A stretch of 64,000 bases of DNA, taken from assembly GCF_002776525.5 (NCBI RefSeq), contig NC_045453.1, forward strand, positions 35,879,757-35,943,756, given 5' to 3'. Shown piece after piece: positions 34,549-46,262 of the stretch. Within the stretch, counting starts at the first letter, position 1. Each line of letters opens with the position of its first letter. Below the pieces are notes generated by a model. That model did not search any database. It was not told where the DNA came from and saw nothing but the letters and a program-made list of their open reading frames with translations. This DNA is from Piliocolobus tephrosceles (Eukaryota > Chordata > Mammalia > Primates > Cercopithecidae). The translations under genes and the position numbers were made by a program.

Positions 34549-34640
34549 TGAAGCCCTGGATGGATGCTTGCACACTGGGGGGCTGTGGGGTGAGACTGGG
34601 GTGCTTGCTGAAGCCCTGGATGGATGCTTGCACACTGGCT
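34549..34640. repeat. Two-copy duplication, 60-bp period
   Basis: TGAAGCCCTGGATGGATGCT, continuing through TGCACACTGG, occurs at about 34549 and 34609 and is identical over about 30 bases. Confidence 0.9.
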
Positions 34641-34849
34641 GCAGACAGGCCACTGAGGGCCGCCCTCCGTGTGAGATGATGGACCACACCCCACTCAGAA
34701 CTCAAGGAGAGCTTCTCGGAAGAGGGGACACCTAAGCTGACGCCTGGAGAGACACAGAAGGTTCCAGTCAGATTTCTGCTTGAAGCTCAGTCTGGCTGCT
34801 GGGGGCGGGAGAAGATCGAAGGGAATGAGACGGAAACAAGGAGGGAGGC

Positions 34850-35035
34850 CGTGGGGGGAGCAGAGACGGGGGTGAGGGCTATGAAGTGGCAGGGATGGGG
34901 GTGATGGCTGTGGGGGCAGCAGGGACGGAGGTGAGGGCTGTGGGGGGAGCAGAGACGGGGGTGAGGGCTACGAAGTGGCAGGGATGGGGGGCAGTGGAGC
35001 AGGGACGGGGGTGGGGAGTGGGGGGAGCAGCGGAT
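34850..35035. repeat. G-rich minisatellite with higher-order structure
   Basis: Units of about 27-32 bases built on GCAGAGACGGGGGTGAGGGC alternate with GAAGTGGCAGGGATGGGG blocks. A longer period of roughly 80-85 bases is visible. Confidence 0.85.
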
Positions 35036-35364
35036 TCAGAGCTGCTGGGAGCAGGGAGATAGTTGGGAATTAGGCCTGGAGAGTGAGTGGGATTTAGGAG
35101 GTGGGGGGTGGGAAGGATGCGGACGTAGCCGGTGGAGTCGGACAGGCTTAGGGTGCAGGCAGAGGGTTCTGGCCGGCCCAGAGCAAGGGTGGGTGTTGGG
35201 GTACAGCAAGGCTGCAAATGACAAGGCCCCCACCGGGTGGTCTGTGCCCCAGAAGCTGCCTCAGAGAGACTTCGGCCCCAGTGCCCTGATGGGGGTCCAC
35301 ACCCTGCACAGCCCACATCGGAGGGAGCGCTGCCCTCACTGCATGGCTGAATCTTCACAATTTT

Positions 35365-35485
35365 CTATGTTTTAAAGACACAGTCTCCCTCTGTCGCCCA
35401 GGCTGGAGTGCAGGGGTGCTATCATGGCTCACTGCAGCCTCAGCCTCCTGGGCTCCAGTGATCCTCCTGCCTCAGCCTGCCAAAA
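35365..35485 (-). mobile_element. Alu left-monomer (FLAM/AluJ-like) fragment
   Basis: ACACAGTCTCCCTCTGTCGC, then CAGGCTGGAGTGCAGGGG and CCTGGGCTCCAGTGATCC. No right arm follows; the sequence passes into CA-rich DNA. The CTGGGCTCCAGTGATCC form is typical of old J-type sequence. Confidence 0.85.
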
Positions 35486-35924
35486 CGCTGAGACGCACAC
35501 ACACGCAGGCACACATGCACACTGACTGTGAAGTGTGTCTCCAAGTGGCTCCGGGCCCCTGCAGGGCTGCCGCAGCCCTGGGGCTCTGCTCTTCAGAGCC
35601 ATGTCAGGGTAGCAGCAGCAGGAGCCCCATGTGACCCCCAGATCCAGACAGAGACCACTTCTAGCCCCAGGAGGCCCACACTCCCCTCCACTCCACAGCA
35701 CCCCAAAGGTGCCCGCGCCTCTGACCCCCACCCCGGGTGAGTAGGAGCAAATAGCAGGTGCCCCTCACGTGCAGCTCTCTCACCCACATATACTCACACA
35801 TGCTCACACAGAAGAGTGCACGCCCGCCGTGTCCCCCTGCATTGCTGGGCAGCGTCTGCCGCAGGTCGCTCGCTGCACGGCTGGGCAGGGTCTGCTGCAT
35901 GACCGGCCTCACGTGCTCCTGTGC

Positions 35925-36245
35925 TCATGGATGCTCAGGCTGCTTCCCGCTGGACGCAATTGTGACACCGCTGCGAGCCTCCAGGTACCGGCCTTGGAGC
36001 CAACAAACGCTTTCATTTCTCTCATGCAACATTTGGGGCTGGAATTTCTGGGTCATATGGTGGGTGTATTTGACTGTATTAGAAAGTGTCAAGCAGTCCT
36101 GAAGTGGCCGCACCATGCAGGTCCCAAACAGTGTGAGCATCTGCTGCCTGCAGCCCCCCAGCACTGCCCGGCCAGTCTTTCCAGTTTGGGCCATTCTGGT
36201 GGGGGTGAGGGGTCTTATTTCCATCTCCCAAAGCACACGTGTTTT
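35925..36245 (-). mobile_element. L1M ORF2 3'-end fragment
   Basis: AATTTCTGGGTCATATGGTG, CTGAAGTGGCCGCACCATG and GGCCATTCTGGTGGGGGTGA are colinear with antisense L1M ORF2. Old and inactive. Confidence 0.65.
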
Positions 36246-36339
36246 CTCTCTGGAGGACGGGGACTCAGGGCGCCCTCCCCCGCCCCCTTGTCCATAAATC
36301 TCTCCCTCTGAAAAGCACAATCAATAAGCCACAGAGCCC

Positions 36340-36600
36340 AACATGCAACCGCAAAGCCGCTCCATTATTAAGTCTGTAATTGCCGAGAATTAATTTGCTA
36401 ATTGCATGCAACTAATCTGCGTCCTTTCTGTTTTATATCAATTAACAGAGTAATTTAAAAAAGCAATCTTAGTGACGGCTCCTCCCTGGCAGACTTAGCC
36501 TGCCAGAGCTAATGAGACAGGCCACCCTTCAGCCAACCTCGTTAGTGACGACCGTGCGGCCAGGAAGTCCTTGATGTGCAGCAGCTAACGAGGCCCCACG
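36340..36600. promoter_or_regulatory. AT-rich island 7, strong candidate developmental enhancer
   Basis: At least seven TAAT/ATTA cores lie within about 105 bases (36364-36468), including GTAATTGC, GAATTAATTTGC, GCTAATTGCATGC and TCAATTAAC. A nearby perfect 9-bp inverted repeat CCTCGTTAG/CTAACGAGG lies at 36537-36545 and 36585-36593. Not a repeat I recognise. Function is inferred from motif clustering. Confidence 0.45.
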
Positions 36601-38510
36601 GCTGCGAAGCAGCAACTCGCTGGGCGCGGAGCAGGGCCCATGGGTCCCCAGCGTTGCCTCCGGGCTGGTGGGACCCATGACTGTGCCAACACAGGGGCTT
36701 TGCTGGGCTGGCAAGGGCAGGGGGGCCCCAGCCGGGCAGTTTCAGAAGAGCAGGCGTGACGCCGCGGCCTAGGAAGGAGGCCACCGAGGCCTGAGCAGCC
36801 CAGGGGGTCTTCGCTGGGATCTGGCATAGGGTGCCTCTCCGGCGATGCGGGGATGGAGGGAAAAGACACCAAGAGTCCTGGGGCTGATGAAGAGCTTGAG
36901 CTCGGAGCGTGACCACCCATAGACAGCAGAGCGAGGGACGCCTCCACGACACAGAACGCGGCCTCCCCTGCCTCCAGCCCACAAAGCCTCCTCCTCCACA
37001 GCCCAATAAGGGCCAGTGCTGGGCCAACTGCTGGAGGACAGACAGCCACACCAGGGGACACCACAGCTCCCAGTTCCCTCCTGCACCTCCCGGCCACCAT
37101 GAGGGTGGAAGACAGCACCAAGGACGAAGAAGAGAGCCCGAGCGGAGGCCAGGACCCGGGACGGACTCGGGGACCAGGCAAGCACACCCTGCCTCCTCAC
37201 CGGTCCCCTCCGCTGAGCGGGACTATTGCTGGCACTGGCCCCCTCCACAGCACCCAAGCCAGCCTTAGACAAAAGGTGCTTTCATCCCAGCGGACTCCTG
37301 GTGCCAGCCTGGTGCACACCAGTGAGAGGACTGCCAAGGAGGCCACCACGCAGACTGGGTGCTGGGGGAGGGGCTGCCACTGTAGACGCTCTCTGCTGAG
37401 AACCTTCCCCAGAGCGAGCTGCTGGATGTGCAGGGGTCCCGGGCATGCTGTCCAGCAGGTCAGGTCCTCCCAGGCTCCCAGCTGCCCCCACCCACAGCCT
37501 TCCGACACAGCCCCCAGCCGCTGACGGACCTCAGGTGCCTGTACATTGCAGGGCCCATCCTCCAGCACTGACGTGCTCATCTTAGCAACGGCCCGTGAGG
37601 TTGGATGGCTCCTGCCCGTGCTCGGCCAAGGATCTGCTCAGAGCAGGTAAGTGGCCTTCCCCTCGCCGCAGAGTAGAGCAGGATGGAGTTGGACCTGGAC
37701 GCAGGCTGCCCCCAACCTGTGCTCCCGGTCACTGCTCAGCCTGCCCCTGCTGCCCACAGGGTACGAACGACCATTGTGTATCCCACACCCCTCCATGAGC
37801 ATCCTCTCCTCTCACCCGGGTGGGAAGGGGCCCAGAAGCTCATGGGTGCCAGGCTCAGCACCTCGAGGTCTGATCGCTCGATGCCCAGGAAGCTCAGGAG
37901 GTGCCCGTGTCCCCCTCATCCCCTGCACGGTCACCCCAACATGAGTCCCTGCCCCCCCTTTCCTGACCTCCCTCACCCTGCACTCTCTCCTGTGCCCTTC
38001 AGGTCCTGGCCCCTCTCCTTGCCCAGAACGGCCTCTTCAATTTCTCACCCAACTAAAGCCTGGCCCTGCCCTGAGGCCCCCTTCAAGGGGCTGGGGCTGC
38101 TTCCACTCTCCTGTCAACGCAACTGCATTCCGGGGTCATTCTCCCTCTTCCTCCCGGAAGTCCTGGCCTCCCAGGCCCAGGCTCTGCCACCAGCCCAGCC
38201 CCCTGCCCTCCATCTCCCCTTGCCCACCATAGGGTGGGGCCCCTGACATGTGCTCTTGTCCCTCTGGCCTATCTGGCCACCCCACATGCACGCTGGGTGA
38301 AGTGGGGCAGGGAAGCTGGGCCTTGGGCATCCAGCCCTGGGGAAGAGCCAGGCCAGGGTGAGGCTGAGGGTACTCAGCTGCCAGGTGCTCAGGAAAGCAG
38401 GGAGCAGGAAACTCCTGGAATTGGAAATTAAGTGCAAGGAGAGGGGATGTGTGGGGCTGGCAGCATTCTGCCAAATCCTCCCCCAGAGGGCCGGCTGCGC
38501 TGGAGCCCAC
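36601..38510. other. GC-rich single-copy sequence
   Basis: Long overlapping frames (200 and 169 codons minus, 187 plus) have no recognised domain. No repeat was found. Confidence 0.4.
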
Positions 38511-38695
38511 ACTCACAGAACCCGGGGTGTGGCACTCGTGCACACGCTTGTGTCTGCCCGCACTTGTGTATGTGAGTGTGGAGTGTGCACACGCATGCTT
38601 GTGTGTGCTTGTGCACATTTGAGTATGCATCTGTGGATGCAGTGCCCAGGTGCATGTATGTATGCTTTCGTGCAAGCACATATGTGTGTGCGTTG
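38511..38695. repeat. Degenerate TG-rich tract
   Basis: Imperfect TGTGTG/TGCACACG steps interrupted by GC-rich bases. An old decayed microsatellite. Confidence 0.8.
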
Positions 38696-39555
38696 GGAGG
38701 CCGGAACCGTGACGACTGTACGCCCCAGCAGGGCGCCCCCACCATCCCCTGCCCTCAAACGAGGGGGATCCCCAGGTCACCCAGGCTGGAGGGTTTCCAG
38801 TTGCTCCCCTCAGGGTCACTTATAGAGTCAGGTGAGTCCACAAGACTCGCTACTGCAAAACCACAGCCTGCAGCTCCTCAGGGTCCGTCCTCCACCCTGG
38901 CCCATTGTCATTCTGCATAAAAGCAAAAAGAGAAAAAAAAAAAAGGCACCAAACTGCCCCAAGTATACAACGGATGCAGCTCAAACAAACTTGTACGACA
39001 CGGAAGAGACAGAAGCGTTGCCGGAAACTTGTTTGTGAGGCACATGATACAGAAAGGTGATGAAATGTCATAGATCTGTGGGAGAGGAACCAAACTGCAG
39101 ACTGAAGAATGGGCTTGGGCGGACCACTCACAGAAGAAATCCCAAAAGCCAGTAAATGACTTGAAACTCTCCAGTGTCACCATCAAAGAAATGCAGATGT
39201 AAACAAAGTTTGACTTTCAAACCAGCAAAAACTGAATGAAACTACGAAGCCCGATGTGCGTGATCATCAGCAGAGCGACGCTGCAGGCAGGGCCAAAGCT
39301 TCTGACCCTGGCCCCCAGGGAGGAACCCAGAGGCCAGTCAGGGAGGGGCAGCGAGCTTGCGGCCAGGCAGCGCCACAGCACTGGTGACCCTCAGAGAGAA
39401 CAGGCACCATCCAGGGCTGGACGCGTAACTGGTACCCCGGCCACACTCCACCGCCCACCAGAGCCACAGCTCCCGAGAACGCATCCGGAGGCAAAGGCGA
39501 AAGTCAGCCACGGCACAAATATTTGTGCATCAAGGTCCTGCTGCCCTGCAACAAC
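38696..39555. other. Mostly single-copy, possible L1 trace
   Basis: An A-rich run sits at 38926-38945. The stretch CATCAAAGAAATGCAGATGT (39180-39199) is L1-like but too short to be firm. Confidence 0.4.
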
Positions 39556-39559
39556 TCAC

Positions 39560-39945
39560 CACAAACAGAAGTGGAAACCTCCACGTCATCGGATAGCCCA
39601 GCGGTCAGAAGTCCAGTGCCATCTCCCTGGGCTGATGTCCATGCAAGCAGGGCTGATGCCGTAGTTTTCCAGCTTCTGGAAGCTGCCATAGCCCTTGGCT
39701 CATGGCCCCGTCCTCACATCATGCAACCTTTGCTTCTCCTCTGAATTTCCTGCCTCCCTCTTTCCACTGTGAGGACCCCGTGATGACACTGCACCCTCAG
39801 TCCCCGGTAACCCAGGGTCATCTTTCCACCTCAGGGCCCCTGACTTAAGCCTGCCTGCAGGGTCCCTGTGGCCATGTTCATGGGTTCCAGGGTTCAGACA
39901 TGGCCACTTTGTGGGATCATTATTCTGCCTACCACACCATGTGAC
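39560..39945 (-). mobile_element. MLT1-type MaLR LTR remnant
   Basis: GCGGTCAGAAGTCCAGTGCC, TTTTCCAGCTTCTGGAAGCT, CCCTTGGCTCATGGCCCC and the end GGGATCATTATTCTGCCTAC follow antisense MLT1 order. Highly diverged and non-coding. Confidence 0.6.
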
Positions 39946-40269
39946 CCTGTGTGTGTTTTCAGGGGACATCTGTGTGTGCTTATATGCAAATAACACATAT
40001 ATGAATAAACGTGTGAATGGTGGTCACATAGGAGAGGGCATCTGTATGGGGCCACACCTGTATCTTTGCTGTGCTTTCCACTTGTTATTTTCTAAAGGGT
40101 GGATATGATCTTCCAGAGGGTAGCTCAATGTCCAGTTATGGAAGGAGATGGGATGAAGGTTGGATTTAGTTGGAAATACAACGGTTCCCACAGAGCAGCC
40201 AGGACTCAACTCGGCGTGGAACCACCCTGAGCCTGCTCAGTGTGGTGGGGGCTGGTGCTGCTATGGCTC

Positions 40270-40400
40270 CAGGGTTTCAAGTCAATTTTTGATCCGTTTC
40301 AAGTTAATTTTTGCATATGGTGTGAGGTAAGGGTCCAGCTTCATTCTTTTTTACATGGATGTGCAGTTTTTCCCAGCACCATTTGTTTGGGATTATATTT
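40270..40400 (-). mobile_element. L1 ORF2 fragment
   Basis: AGTTAATTTTTGCATATGGT, AAGGGTCCAGCTTCATTC and TTTTTCCCAGCACCATTTG are antisense L1. It ends in an AT-rich run before the first Alu. Confidence 0.75.
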
Positions 40401-40439
40401 TAATTAACTATTTTTATATATTATATATTATATAAATTA

Positions 40440-40712
40440 ACAGGGTCTTGCTCTGTCACCCAGGTTGGAGTGCAGTGGCATGGCCTTGGCTCACTGCAGC
40501 CTCCTGGGCTCAAGGCATCCTCCTGCCTCAGCCTCCCAAGTAGCTGGGACTACAGGTGTGCACCACCACGCCCAGATAATTTTTGTATTTTTTGCACAGA
40601 TGGAGTTTTGCTATGTTGCCCAGGCTGCTCTCAAACTCCTGGGCTCAAGTGATCCTCCTGCCTTGGCCTCTCAAAGTGCTGGGATTCTAGGCATGAGCCA
40701 CCATGCCCAGCC
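40440..40712 (-). mobile_element. AluJ
   Basis: Antisense old Alu (CTGCAGCCTCCTGGGCTC, CAAACTCCTGGGCTCAAG are J-type phrases). No T run is left at its 5' side. Confidence 0.95.
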
Positions 40713-40716
40713 AACT

Positions 40717-41018
40717 GTTTTTTTTTTTTTCTTTTTGAGACGAAGTCTCACTCTTGTCCCCAAGGCTGGAGTGCAATGGCACGATCTCAGCTCACTGCAA
40801 CCTCCACCTCCTGGGTTCAAGCGATTCTCCTGCCTCAGCCTACCGAGTAGTTGGCATTACAGGCGCCTGTCACCACACTCAGCTAATTTTTGTATTTTTA
40901 GTAGAGACAGGGTTTCACCATGTTGGCCAGGCTGGTCTCCAACTCCTGACCTCAGGTGATCTGCCTGCCTGGGCCTCCCAAAGTGCTGGGATTACAGGTG
41001 TGAGTCACTGCGCTCTGC
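40717..41018 (-). mobile_element. AluS inserted at the end of the AluJ
   Basis: Antisense AluSx-like element. The TSD CCCAGCCAACT (40706-40716 and 41019-41029) includes the last bases of the AluJ, which fixes the order of insertion. Confidence 0.95.
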
Positions 41019-41030
41019 CCCAGCCAACTT

Positions 41031-42553
41031 TTTATTCTAAAACAAACAAACATACCATGCTGACCTAGGAAAGCTGTAGGCGGAGCCCCATTGCTCGTGG
41101 CTGCCATTTCTCCATGTTTGCTTCCTACCTTCCTCTCTCGCCCCATTCCCCAAGCTGAGTGTGCTTCTCATCCTTGTTCTGTCATTTTCCTGAACCATTT
41201 GAGAGTAATTTGCAGAAACAGTGTCCCACTACCCTGAAACACCTCCTCCTGAACTCCTCAGAATGAGATACCCTCTTGCAGGACCCAAGCACGTGGTCAG
41301 GTCTGAGGCCTCCACTCAGACTCCTCGCTGACCCTACTGCTCATGTCCACCTCACCCAACATCCCTGCACCATCCTGACAGTGACTCCAGGCCCAGGAGC
41401 TGCTGGCCCTACACCTCCTTCCGAGGTTGGGCTTCTCCACGGGGAGCAGCGTGTCAGTCTCTGGCTTCTGCAGCCAGCCCCTTGCAGTACGAGGCCTGCA
41501 GGTGTCCCTGAGGCAGGGGTACAGACACTTCCCCACTACAGGATGGGGCTGCGTCCTGGGTAGGAGCCCCCAGTGCTTGTATCAGCCCAGGCCTCAGTCA
41601 TCCCATTGCGGGGTGTCCACTGCAAGCCCTTGGGTTAGGGTCATTGCGGTGGAGGACAGGAGACCCCACCTGCCCGCTCCCACATGTGCACACACCCCCC
41701 CCACGCAGGTGTAGGGGAAGCCGCCGTTCCCGGCCCACTCAGTCCAACCTCCCATGGGGCCTCACAGAGCAATCCTGGCCCCTTCCCTCTTTGTCCTCCA
41801 GCCCCCGCCCACACCACCTGACAGTCCCGGAAGGGTGGGGACGCCCTTAAGGCACCCCACTCTCTGGGACAGCAGGCCTGGGAGGTGCTCCTCCTGGTGG
41901 ACTTGAGAGGGAGGACGCATGCTCTGGGACAGCCAAACCTGTCTGCAGAAAGTGGTCCCTTAGTGAAGTCGTGGTTTCTGCACGATGGTGGCCCTTGTCC
42001 CTCAGCCTGCAGTGGACACAGTGGATGCTGTCCTCAAGCTCATGTTGTCTGGAGCCTTTCCAGACACCCGTGACCCATGGACCAGCCCAGAGACCTCAAG
42101 GGTCACGGCAACAAGTGGAGTGTGGAAGGGAAGGCTGAGATGACGCCAGCTGCAGAGACTGGCCAGAGTCAGAGACAGGTGCCAGGGAGTCTCATGGGTC
42201 CCAAAGTGCCCACCAGGGCAGAAAAACCCACACGTGGTGATGGGAGGGTGATCCCGACCACGCACGTGAACTGAAGTTCAGCCGCAGAGTCCCGGGGCCA
42301 TCGTGGCAGCCTGGCAAGGTTCTGGTTTCTCAATGGTCACACCGAGGCAGAGAAAACTGAAGCATGGACCACCATGGCCTGAGGCCGGACCCCAACCTCT
42401 CCAGGCTTGGAATGAACCCCAGGTAGATGGAGGCACGGGCTTAGCCGGCCTTTTCCAGCATCTCGTCAGCCCCAGGGCTCCTTGCTGTTAGGGTCTCCAG
42501 GTTTAGCAAACGAAAAACAGGTGCCCAGTTAAATTTGAATTCCAGAAAAACAA
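41031..42553. other. Single-copy sequence, possible L1M 3'-UTR trace at its start
   Basis: TGAACCATTTGAGAGTAATT (41192) resembles L1M 3'-UTR. The remaining GC-rich kilobase shows no gene or repeat. Confidence 0.4.
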
Positions 42554-42563
42554 GAAATTCTTT

Positions 42564-42889
42564 TTTTTGTATGTGTTTTTGTTTGTTGTTGTTGTTGTAT
42601 TGTTTTGTTTTGTTTTGTTTTTGAGAAGGAGTCTCACTCTGAAGCCCAGGCTGGAGTGCAGTGACTCCATCTCGGCTCACTGCAACCACTGCCTCCTGAG
42701 TTCAAGTGATTTTCCTGCCTCAGCCTCCCAAGTAGCTGGGACTACAAGCATGCGCCACCACACCCGGCTAATTTTTGTTTTAGTAGAGACGGGTTTCACC
42801 ATGTTGGCCAGGCTGGTCTCAAGCTCCTGACCTCAGGTGATCTGCCCAACACTTTGGGATTCCAGGTGTGAGCCGCCGTGCCCGACCCA
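42564..42889 (-). mobile_element. Alu with TSD and small internal deletion
   Basis: Antisense Alu preceded by TTG/TTTTG-rich tail sequence. The TSD GAAATTCTTT recurs at 42891-42900. The right end has lost about 15 bases (TGATCTGCCCAACACTTTGG in place of the usual longer phrase). Confidence 0.95.
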
Positions 42890-42900
42890 TGAAATTCTTT

Positions 42901-43723
42901 GTTCATAGAACCACATCTCACACCTGGGCGTCCTTCATGTAGACCTCGGGGGGCTGCTGTCCTATTCTCCAGCGTGTCTGCCCCAAGTTGAGTGGATGAA
43001 GACAGGACCTCCCGGCTCCTCCTCCCTCCCAGGTATGTTTAGCTCGTAATTTCACACTTAACTTGTGGCAGGTGACTGTCCCCAGACCAAGGTCATGTCA
43101 CAAATATTCTGGTTTGGGCTTGGGAGCCTGGAGATGAATCACCGGCCAGATTCACAGCCCCTCAACCCTCTCGCACCAAATCAAGGGCTGGCAGGCCTAC
43201 GTCAATGCAATAAAGTTAAACCCCTTCTCTGCCAAAAAAGGAGACTGGGTCGGCCTCCCTGAGTCACCCAGAACATCTACTAGTCACAGCCAGTTATTAA
43301 CTCCCATCCTGGGAGCCACCGCTGCAGGAACAGGGCAGCAGGGTAGAGATGGATGGGGCTGGGGCCTTGGTCCCCCTCCTGGCTCAGGCCACTGCACAGC
43401 CGTCCTGCCCTGAGGCCCTCTCTACACACTTGGTGGGCACCACCGGGCACTGGGGGACAGGAGGCAGAGGAGGGAACGGAGGTGACCCACACAGAGTGGC
43501 CGGACTCCAGAGCCCAAGGAAGCCCACCTCTGGAGCCTGTGTTACCCACGTGTCCCTGAGCAGCCCTGCCGGGAGGACTGTCCCCTGAAGGCCAGGAGGA
43601 CTGCCCCCTGAAGGGAGAGGAGGCCTCAGACAGGCTGGGGATGGCCGACACAGTTGTGAAGCTATGGAAATTACACAACTCAGTAAAACAGGACAAAGCC
43701 CAAGGAGCGAGAAGAACAAAAGT
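42901..43723. other. Single-copy sequence
   Basis: A 212-codon minus-strand frame (43280-43918) runs into the next tandem duplication and shows no domain. Confidence 0.4.
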
Positions 43724-43888
43724 GAGGGCTGTCAGGATGAACGCAGGCCACAGGCTGCAGCATGGGGGACAGAGAAAGCCCAGGGAAGAGTCCAGTGGAG
43801 GCCGCTGAGGGCTGTCAGGGTGAACGCAGGCCACAGGCTGCAGTGTGGAGAATGGAGAGAGGCCAGGGAGGCCACTGAGAGCGAGGCA
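43724..43888. repeat. Two-copy tandem duplication, 82-bp period
   Basis: GAGGGCTGTCAGGATGAACG at 43724 recurs as GAGGGCTGTCAGGGTGAACG at 43806, followed in both by CAGGCCACAGGCTGCAG. Confidence 0.9.
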
Positions 43889-44419
43889 TTTGGGGAGACA
43901 CTGGGAGACACGTCCCACACTGGAGCCATCTCGCCGGGCCTCCCTCAGGACTGTGGGTGTCTGGTTCTCTATGGCTCTTTAAACAAATCGAACCTGGAAA
44001 TGGCACCAGCACCGACGGACCTGGGTGTGTTTCATGCAGGAAAGAGCGGGCAGGTGGGCCTTGGCATGGGGCTCCCAGCAGGAGGGAGGCAGCACCTCCT
44101 CTGCCCTTCTGCTCTGCCAGACAGGGGGCGGGCAGGCTCCGTCTGCATCGGGTCCTCCTCGCACCCTGGGAGCTGGTCCCATGATCATCTCCTCCTTGCA
44201 GGCAGGAAGTGGGGCTTGGGAAAGCTGAATGCTCTAAGACCACACAGTTGTGGGGGCCAGGCTGGGCCGAGGTGATGGGTCTGGTGGGCTCTGGGCCTGG
44301 GACTGTCTCTCTCAGCCTGGCCCTCGGACCTCCCCTGAGGCCTTGTCTCGGTCCAAGGACAGCCGGGGGTGGCCAAGGAGAAGGGTTCCCTCCACTCCAT
44401 CAGCCTCGTAAAAAGAGCC
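43889..44419. other. Single-copy sequence with possible MIR trace
   Basis: 44200-44260 (AGGCAGGAAGTGGGGC, AAGACCACACAGTTGTG) is weakly MIR-like on the minus strand. Nothing else was recognised. Confidence 0.35.
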
Positions 44420-44645
44420 TCAGATGACTGTCTCTGTGTATAAACACAGAGACATCTATAAAGATGTGTTGCCCAAGGATAAGAGATGCAATTCTCTGAA
44501 ATGAAGCCAATGCAATCATTATCCTCTTCACCCAGGCCTCTTTGCTGGTGGGAAGTTAGTTTTGCATTTAATGAACATGGGCCGAGTCTTTCTAATGAGG
44601 AAGAGATGGGTACACAGTGATTAGAAACGTACAGAGAAAGAAGCC
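44420..44645. promoter_or_regulatory. AT-rich island 8 with a perfect hairpin
   Basis: Arms GTCTCTGTGT (44430-44439) and ACACAGAGAC (44444-44453) are perfect complements around the loop ATAA; one more flanking pair extends the stem to 11 bp. Downstream come CCAATGCAATCATTATC, TTTTGCATTTAATGAAC and CAGTGATTAG. Putative noncoding element; a transcribed hairpin is a weaker alternative. Confidence 0.35.
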
Positions 44646-45184
44646 ATCACAGCTTCTGTGGGGGGAGCCGCTGGGTTTGCCGTATCTACAGAGTGGCAGG
44701 AGGGCTCACAGCAGGCAGGCTGCACACTGACCTCTGAGACCCCTGCCAGCCTGATCCCCTCGCCTGCTGCCCCAGGCTCTCAGGAGGAGGGACAAGTCCC
44801 TGGGTTTGTAGGTGACCTTTGGTTGAAGCTGGGGGGCATCCACAAGAATAAAGCAGGTCAGAAACCTTCCTTAAGGTTCCTGCAGCCTCAGCACCCAAGG
44901 ACACTTCCTCCCCACAGGACCCTGCCCCACAGACAGGTGAAGCAGGCGCAGGTAGCTGACCACCCAAGGACCCTCAGCCAGTAGAGATGCAGGAGAATGT
45001 TTCTGCTCCAAATACTCCACTGACGTGGGCCCCACTGGGAGAGAACTTGCATGTGACCTGGAAACTGTGGAGCCCGGAATTGGCGGTGAGCTTGGTGGCG
45101 TGTGGTGCTGTGAACAGGGGCCCGGCAGCAGCAGGTAGGGCTGGCCCATTCCTGCCAACTCTCTGCGGGGAAAAGGCCCAGGAA
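44646..45184. other. Single-copy sequence
   Basis: No recognised repeat or gene. Confidence 0.4.
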
Positions 45185-45660
45185 CAATGGAATATGACTC
45201 AGCACTAAAAAGGAATGACTATCGAGCTACGGGAAGGCGTGGAGAAGCACATGCGTATCACTACGTGACAGAAGGCAGCGTAGAAAGGCTGAGGGGAATG
45301 TGTGAGTCCAGCCATAGGACATTCTAGAAAAGGTGAATCCCTGGAGACAGCGGAGAGACCAGGGGTGGCTGAGGTTCGGGGAGCAGAAAATTTTTAGGGC
45401 AGTGGAGCTCTTCTGTATGAAACAGCAATGGTGGATACCTGACCTCACACATTGTCCAAACCCACAGAATGGATAACGCCAAGTGTGCACTCAGGTACAC
45501 TCTGGACTTGGGTGAATAGAGATGGCTCCCTTGTGACAACGTCCCACACCAACGCAAGAGGCCAATCACGGGGAAAGCCGTGTGCAGGGGAGTGGGGAAC
45601 AGAAAACTCTCTGTGCTTTCTGCTTAATTTATGTATGAACCTAAAGCCACACCAAAAAAT
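45185..45660 (+). mobile_element. L1M 3' end (ORF2 C-terminus and 3' UTR)
   Basis: GGAATATGACTCAGCACTAA is the sense version of the conserved ORF2 C-terminal stretch. TTCTAGAAAAGGTGAATCCC and CACTCAGGTACACTCTGG follow in 3'-UTR order. Inactive. Confidence 0.7.
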
Positions 45661-46197
45661 CAGCCTATTCGTTTTTCAAAGGTGTAGGAGACAAGGCATA
45701 AATGAAGAAACTCTGTCAGGCAGAATGCTCGTGCCAGGTGCTCTCCAGATGAAGCTGGGTGTCTGTGCAGTGGTGACAGAGCCCTGCCCCTGAGAATGGA
45801 GCTGGAGGGTGGGGCCCACGGATCGGTCTCCTCACCTGCCTGCCAATGGCACTCATTTCTGAACATAACCATAAAAATCACGTTCCCCAAGGCAAATAGC
45901 AAAGCCTTGGCCCCAGACGCTACTGTTCCCCCTGAGAAATATTTTGTCAAGTGAAACATTTGAGAAATTAGCAAATTTTCCACTTCCAAGATCTCACTGC
46001 AAAGTCCTGAGGCTTCATTCTGCCCAGAGAGCTCCAAAATCACTTCTCTCTGAAAGCCTCCCTCCCTGGAGCCTCCCAGCTGCCACACAGAGGCACCGTG
46101 TGCCAGGTACTGGGCCCCATCAGGAGGCAGCTTGGAGTCCACGTTTGCTCATTCTGCCAAAAGGAATTCGTGGCAAATAATGTTCACACAAGTACAG
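45661..46197. other. Single-copy sequence
   Basis: An AT-rich portion (45850-46010) resembles the other islands but with few TAAT cores. Not called separately. Confidence 0.35.
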
Positions 46198-46262
46198 CCA
46201 GCGGTGGGCAGCGGTGGGTAGCGGTGGGCAGTGGTGGGCAGCAGTGGGCAGCGGTGGGTGCC
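46198..46262. repeat. 10-bp minisatellite, GGGCAGCGGT unit
   Basis: About six copies of GGGCAGCGGT with GGGTAGCGGT, GGGCAGTGGT and GGGCAGCAGT variants. GTGGGCAG resembles the classical hypervariable minisatellite core. Confidence 0.9.

Noticed and set aside
38136..38819. 227-codon minus-strand frame
   Set aside because: Runs through a degenerate TG-rich tract with overlapping frames on both strands and no recognisable domain.
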